64,000 nt of DNA from an uncultured Dyadobacter sp. (lineage in GTDB: Bacteria > Bacteroidota > Bacteroidia > Cytophagales > Spirosomataceae). The DNA is taken from contig NZ_CAMLSE010000003.1 of NCBI RefSeq assembly GCF_946482605.1, forward strand, positions 248,001-312,000, read 5' to 3'. The position numbers were made by a program, and so were the translations under genes. Position 1 is the first letter of the stretch; every line of letters starts with the position of its first letter. Positions 60,453-64,000 of this stretch are shown one piece after another. The notes beneath the pieces are model-generated. The model made no database searches and was not told where the DNA came from. It saw only the letters and a list, made by a program, of their open reading frames with translations.

Positions 60453-62357
60453 ATGGCCACTACGCCCATCACGCACGATGTTATATGGGAGCACCTCAGT
60501 GAAGGTGTGCTGCTGCTTGACCCCACAGGCAAAATCCTGTCCTGCAATGCGGCCGCCAGCGCCGTTACCGGCTATCGGGAGGACGAAATCAGGAATGAAC
60601 CTTTTCACAAACTCGGCAACGATGATCTGGATGTAATCAAATACCAGTACGAGCTCGACCAGGCCCTTCAGAACAAGAAACTGGTGGTGGAAGGATGGAA
60701 AATGACGAAGGATGGCAACAGATATTGGTCGGAAACATCCTACGCGCCTGTTTTCGACGCCAACGGACATTCGGGCTTCTGTGTCGTCCTGCGCGACGTT
60801 TCAGAGCGAAAACAGGTCGAAACGGATCTGCTCAAAAGCGAGGAGCGGTACCGCCTGCTGGTCGAAGCCGTCAGGGACTACTCCATCATCATGATCGATC
60901 CGGAGGGCCATATTGTAACATGGAATGATGGTGGCGGATTGATTCAGGGTTATACCGAAAGTGAAGTTCTGGGAAGGCATTTCTCGATATTTTATACTAC
61001 CGGCGATCTCTTTGATAAAAAGCCGGAGCGGGAACTGGAAATTGCCCGGCAGACCGGTGCCTACCGGGAAGAAGGCTGGCGGGTCAAAAAAGGCGGATCG
61101 CTGTTTTGGGCGAGCGTGGTGCTGACTGCCCTGTTCAACGACCAGAACAAGTTCATCGGCTACTCCCAGGTGACCAGGGATCTGACCGACCGGCTGCAAA
61201 GTGAAGACTCCCTGCGGCAAAGCGAAGCCCGGTACCGTTCGCTGGTCGAGCAGGTGGGTGATTATGGCATTTTCATGCTGGATACCAAGGGAAGGATCAT
61301 CAGCTGGAATGAGGGAGCCAGACGGATCAAGGGCTATAATGCGGAAGACGTGATCGGCAAATACTTCTCGATTTTCTATCCCCAGGAAGACATTGTGGAC
61401 GGCAAGCCGCCCCGGGAGCTGCGCATCGCGCGCACGACGGGAAAATACGAGGAAGAAGGCTGGCGGCTGAGAAAGGATGGCAGCCGCTTCTGGGCCAATA
61501 TCGTCATCACGGCGGTTTACGATACGGAACATCGGCTGACGGGATTCTCAAAAGTCACACGGGACCTCACCGAGCGGAAATTGGCGGAGCAAAGTCTTCA
61601 GGAAAGCTCAAATAAGTATCGGCAGCTGGTAGAGGAGCTTTGGGCGACCAACAGGCAATTGTCGGCTGCCAACCGCGAACTCGAACAATTCACTGCCATC
61701 GTTTCCCACGACCTGAAAGAGCCTGTAAGGACTGTCAAGAGCTTTTTACACCTCATCAATCAACACATTAACCAAAAAAAATACGAACTGCTCGATAAAA
61801 GTGTCGGCAAAAGCATTCAGGGTGCCCAGCGAATGCAGGACCTGATCGATAACCTGCTGCATTATTCACAAATCAGCAAATCAGATCTGAACCGCGAACG
61901 GCTCGACCTGAAAGATGTCGTAGTGGAAGCACAACAAAACCTGGAAGAGGCGATCCGGAAAAGTGAAGCGAAAGTAAGTATGGATATCCGTTCCCACGAT
62001 CTGTTCGGCGACCGGGTACAGTTGGTACAGCTGTTTCAGAACCTTTTGAGCAATGCCCTGAAATTCACGGATGGGAAGGCGCCGCAGGTGACCGTGCGGT
62101 CGTCATCCGAGGAAGGGCTTACCACCATTGCCGTAACAGACAATGGGATCGGAATTCCGGCTGAGCACCTGGAAAAAGTGTTTGGAGTTTTCAAGCGGCT
62201 TCATTTCCCCGCCCAATATCCCGGCACCGGCGTCGGACTCGCGATATGCCGGAAGGTCGTCGAGCGCCACAACGGAAAAATCTGGGCAGAATCGCAACCA
62301 GGACAGGGTGCCAGCTTTTATATTACATTACCCGAGAATAAACCTGCCACAATATAA
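60453..62357 (+). CDS. Soluble PAS-domain histidine kinase
   Basis: 634 residues, no membrane segment. Three PAS domains (about 10-120, 130-246, 258-376); the second and third are similar to each other (FSIFY, EEGWRxxKxGSxFWA and VTRDLTxR in both) and look like a duplication. A short helical linker leads to the kinase: phospho-His 419 in FTAIVSHDLKEPVR, then N-box LFQNLLSNALKFT, DNGIGIPAEH, and GTGVGLAICRKVVERHNG. The DLKEP H-box is that of cyanobacterial-phytochrome-like kinases. The next gene is a lone receiver 11 bp downstream, its probable partner. PAS ligand (flavin, heme or none) cannot be told. Confidence 0.93.
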   Translation: MATTPITHDVIWEHLSEGVLLLDPTGKILSCNAAASAVTGYREDEIRNEPFHKLGNDDLDVIKYQYELDQALQNKKLVVEGWKMTKDGNRYWSETSYAPVFDANGHSGFCVVLRDVSERKQVETDLLKSEERYRLLVEAVRDYSIIMIDPEGHIVTWNDGGGLIQGYTESEVLGRHFSIFYTTGDLFDKKPERELEIARQTGAYREEGWRVKKGGSLFWASVVLTALFNDQNKFIGYSQVTRDLTDRLQSEDSLRQSEARYRSLVEQVGDYGIFMLDTKGRIISWNEGARRIKGYNAEDVIGKYFSIFYPQEDIVDGKPPRELRIARTTGKYEEEGWRLRKDGSRFWANIVITAVYDTEHRLTGFSKVTRDLTERKLAEQSLQESSNKYRQLVEELWATNRQLSAANRELEQFTAIVSHDLKEPVRTVKSFLHLINQHINQKKYELLDKSVGKSIQGAQRMQDLIDNLLHYSQISKSDLNRERLDLKDVVVEAQQNLEEAIRKSEAKVSMDIRSHDLFGDRVQLVQLFQNLLSNALKFTDGKAPQVTVRSSSEEGLTTIAVTDNGIGIPAEHLEKVFGVFKRLHFPAQYPGTGVGLAICRKVVERHNGKIWAESQPGQGASFYITLPENKPATI

Positions 62358-62368
62358 CCGTTACAACC

Positions 62369-62767
62369 ATGATTAAACTGGCCGTAGTTGAAAATGATGA
62401 TGACGAGCGCTTCTTTATGATCGAAGCTTTTGAAGCCTTTGGTAATTTCGAAATCGTGGGCCAATTCGCGAATGGTGATCAGCTGATGCAATGGCTGGAC
62501 CATGGACCGGCACAGCTGCCGCAACTGATTATCACTGATCTGAACATGCCCGGAAAAAACGGGTACGACGTCATATCAGAAGTAAAGGATAGGTACCCGG
62601 ACATTTGGGTTATAGCGACCTCGACGTCGTCCATTCCGGCGACACGGGATAAATGCCGCAGCCTGGGCGCTCGGGAATTCATGGTCAAACCCGATGTATT
62701 CATCGCATATGACCGTTACGTGGACCGGGTCTACGAACTGGTAGGGCCCGAACTGGCTGAAAATTAA
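62369..62767 (+). CDS. Stand-alone receiver-domain response regulator (Rcp1-like)
   Basis: 132 residues, a receiver domain only. Acidic cluster at 9-13 (ENDDDE), phospho-Asp 57 in LIITDLNMPG, Thr/Ser switch at 84-87, Lys 107 in FMVKPD. It has no output domain, so it acts by binding another protein or as a phosphate relay. It follows the PAS kinase by 11 bp and is cotranscribed. A terminator follows at 62798. Confidence 0.92.
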   Translation: MIKLAVVENDDDERFFMIEAFEAFGNFEIVGQFANGDQLMQWLDHGPAQLPQLIITDLNMPGKNGYDVISEVKDRYPDIWVIATSTSSIPATRDKCRSLGAREFMVKPDVFIAYDRYVDRVYELVGPELAEN

Positions 62768-62797
62768 ACGAAACAATTCATCTGTAACATTAGTCCT

Positions 62798-62830
62798 GTT
62801 CCTGCGCTGCCGAGCATCGCAGGAACTTTT
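62798..62830 (+). terminator. Intrinsic terminator after the kinase/receiver operon
   Basis: GTTCCTGCG (62798-62806) and CGCAGGAAC (62818-62826) form a perfect 9-bp stem with an 11-base loop, followed by TTTT; 31 bp after the stop. Confidence 0.8.
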
Positions 62831-62966
62831 CGTTTGGTCCGACCAGGTTCAAACCGGCGATTATAAAAAACCCGCAAAAAAAAACGGAAGACACTAAGGG
62901 GGTATTTTCTAAAAGTTGTCTTCTTATTTAGTTGACCGATTCAAAGAATAAATTGTCCGATTCCAT

Positions 62967-63605
62967 ATGAATGACGATCCATTACCACAGACATCCGTGA
63001 GCGGCGACGAAGGAGTTCCGCTGCGGAACTTCGGATCGAACATCCCGGTAACGAACGGACCGCCGGACTCGGAATGGGTGATCCGGAACGGTTTCGACCG
63101 GAGCGCCAGGTATGGTTTTGAGCTGTTGTTCAAACGTTATCACAAAGTATTGTGCAGCCACGCCGCACGGTTCGTATACTCCGAAGCGGTAGCCCAGGAC
63201 ATCGTGAGCGAGGTTTTTTGCAAGCTATGGAAATCGAAAGCATACGAGGGCATTAACACCTCCTACCGTTTTTACCTTTTCCGGTCGGTCAGGAATGAGG
63301 CTTACAACTACATCCGACTCGAATTTCAGCCGATGGAACAGCTGGAAGCTGCCGAGTACCAGGTGTCGGGAAATGGAAATTTGCCCGATATGATCGCACA
63401 ATACGAGGAAGTGTTGCAACGCGTCGAAAGGATTGTTCACAGCCTGCCCCCGCAATGCCGTAAAATCTTCCTGATGAGCCGCTTTGAGGGCAAGAAGTAC
63501 CAGGAAATCGCAGATGAGCTCGGTATTTCGATCAAAACAGTTGAGGTGCACATCAGCCGCGCGCTGATATCGATGCGTCAGGGTTTAAAAGAACATTGGA
63601 TTTAA
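62967..63605 (+). CDS. ECF RNA polymerase sigma factor
   Basis: 212 residues from ATG 62967. A variable, probably disordered front of about 45 residues is followed by region 2 (YGFELLFKRYHKVLCSHAARF, AQDIVSEVFCKLW) and region 4 (LPPQCRKIFLMSRFEGKKYQ, EIADELGISIKTVEVHISRAL). It is the standard Bacteroidota FecI-like class paired with a FecR gene, which starts one base after its stop codon. Its target, normally an STN-SusC gene, should lie beyond the window edge. Confidence 0.94.
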   Translation: MNDDPLPQTSVSGDEGVPLRNFGSNIPVTNGPPDSEWVIRNGFDRSARYGFELLFKRYHKVLCSHAARFVYSEAVAQDIVSEVFCKLWKSKAYEGINTSYRFYLFRSVRNEAYNYIRLEFQPMEQLEAAEYQVSGNGNLPDMIAQYEEVLQRVERIVHSLPPQCRKIFLMSRFEGKKYQEIADELGISIKTVEVHISRALISMRQGLKEHWI

Positions 63606-63606
63606 T

Positions 63607-64000
63607 ATGGAACCAACGATCAGTAAAGAGGTCATATTCGATCATTTTGCGAACAAAACTTCTCCATTGCAGCGCACAGCGATCGAGAACTGGCTGACCG
63701 ACACGGACAATGAAGAGCTTTATTACCAATGGCTGGAAGAATGGGAACGCGGTCATCTGCAATACAATGCGCAAAGCGAAGCAGAGCTCACACGTTTTTT
63801 TTCGATCGTCGACAACTATGAAATATCCGGGCCTCAGCGTGAGGAACACATGGGTAATCGCTTCGGGAACTGGATCAGAAAGCACGCCGGGAAAGTCGCT
63901 GCCGTCATCGCCTTAGCAGCCGGACTTGCCTGGTACAACCGGGACAGCATCCGGTACACCTCTTATCAAACGGCTTATGGAGAAATCCAGAAATTTGAAT
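63607..64000 (+). CDS. FecR-family anti-sigma factor, N-terminal part (truncated by window edge)
   Basis: 131 codons from ATG 63607 run to the edge without a stop. The cytoplasmic part (1-90) has the helical pattern LQRTAIENWLTDTDNEELYY and YYQWLEEWE, followed by one membrane segment (about 98-110, VAAVIALAAGLAWY) and the start of the periplasmic domain. Being directly behind an ECF sigma gene (1 bp gap) marks it as its anti-sigma factor. The signalling FecR domain lies outside the window. Confidence 0.9.
   Translation, partial: MEPTISKEVIFDHFANKTSPLQRTAIENWLTDTDNEELYYQWLEEWERGHLQYNAQSEAELTRFFSIVDNYEISGPQREEHMGNRFGNWIRKHAGKVAAVIALAAGLAWYNRDSIRYTSYQTAYGEIQKFE

Noticed and set aside
1..64000. 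CRISPR arrays, tRNA or rRNA genes, prophage
   Set aside because: No regularly spaced identical repeats, no tRNA-like cloverleaf with a recognisable T-arm noticed, and no phage structural genes.

Overview
This 64 kb window is bacterial chromosome from the phylum Bacteroidota, most likely a Cytophagales/Spirosomaceae soil or plant-associated organism (Dyadobacter-like is a guess). The sequence shows five SusC/SusD outer-membrane nutrient-uptake pairs, ECF sigma/FecR modules, a one-piece hybrid two-component sensor with a 14-bladed beta-propeller region, and several matches to the Bacteroidota -7 promoter element TAnnTTTG. Genes rarely have Shine-Dalgarno sites. There are no tRNA, rRNA, CRISPR or intact insertion sequences.

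Layout: (1) 1-6917, minus strand: SusE-like (cut by the window edge), SusD, SusC and a membrane-bound AraC-type regulator with two extracytoplasmic starch-binding-like domains. (2) 7188-19745, minus: a second locus with hybrid sensor/regulator, SusC, SusD, a fasciclin lipoprotein, a PKD/jelly-roll lipoprotein and a beta-helix (pectate-lyase-fold) protein. (3) 19860-28311: housekeeping and stress genes: PhnA, an intergenic palindromic repeat cluster, a LytS/LytTR pair, an MFS exporter with Ada, an orphan LuxR-type regulator, and a DsbA-family protein divergent from an HxlR regulator. (4) 28421-35275, minus: ECF sigma, FecR, STN-containing SusC and SusD. (5) 35519-39490, plus: a second membrane AraC regulator, an outer-membrane barrel protein, a serine-hydrolase lipoprotein and a DoxX-like protein with a cysteine-rich tail. 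(6) 39961-44630, plus: an orphan SusC/SusD pair behind a 470-bp leader region. (7) 44686-45245: two small unknown membrane proteins. (8) 45352-55121, minus: a SusC/SusD/GH30 locus preceded by a beta-lactamase-like hydrolase and an unusual 7TM regulator. (9) 55224-59272, minus: a tightly overlapped sugar-nucleotide/glycosyltransferase cassette. (10) 59554-64000, plus: DUF72 protein, PAS histidine kinase with a stand-alone receiver, then an ECF sigma/FecR pair running off the edge.

The common theme is sensing of outside glycans and control of outer-membrane import by at least five different regulator designs: membrane AraC with carbohydrate-binding domains, hybrid two-component, sigma/anti-sigma, membrane AraC without binding domains, and a 7TMR-DISM sensor fused to a transposase-type zinc ribbon. 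The last one (51664-53620) is the most novel object here; it carries an apparent +1 frameshift near 52801. Two candidate operators made of perfect direct repeats at a 21-bp period were found by eye: one between the hybrid sensor and its SusC (15499-15531), one upstream of the LytS/LytTR pair (23292-23323).
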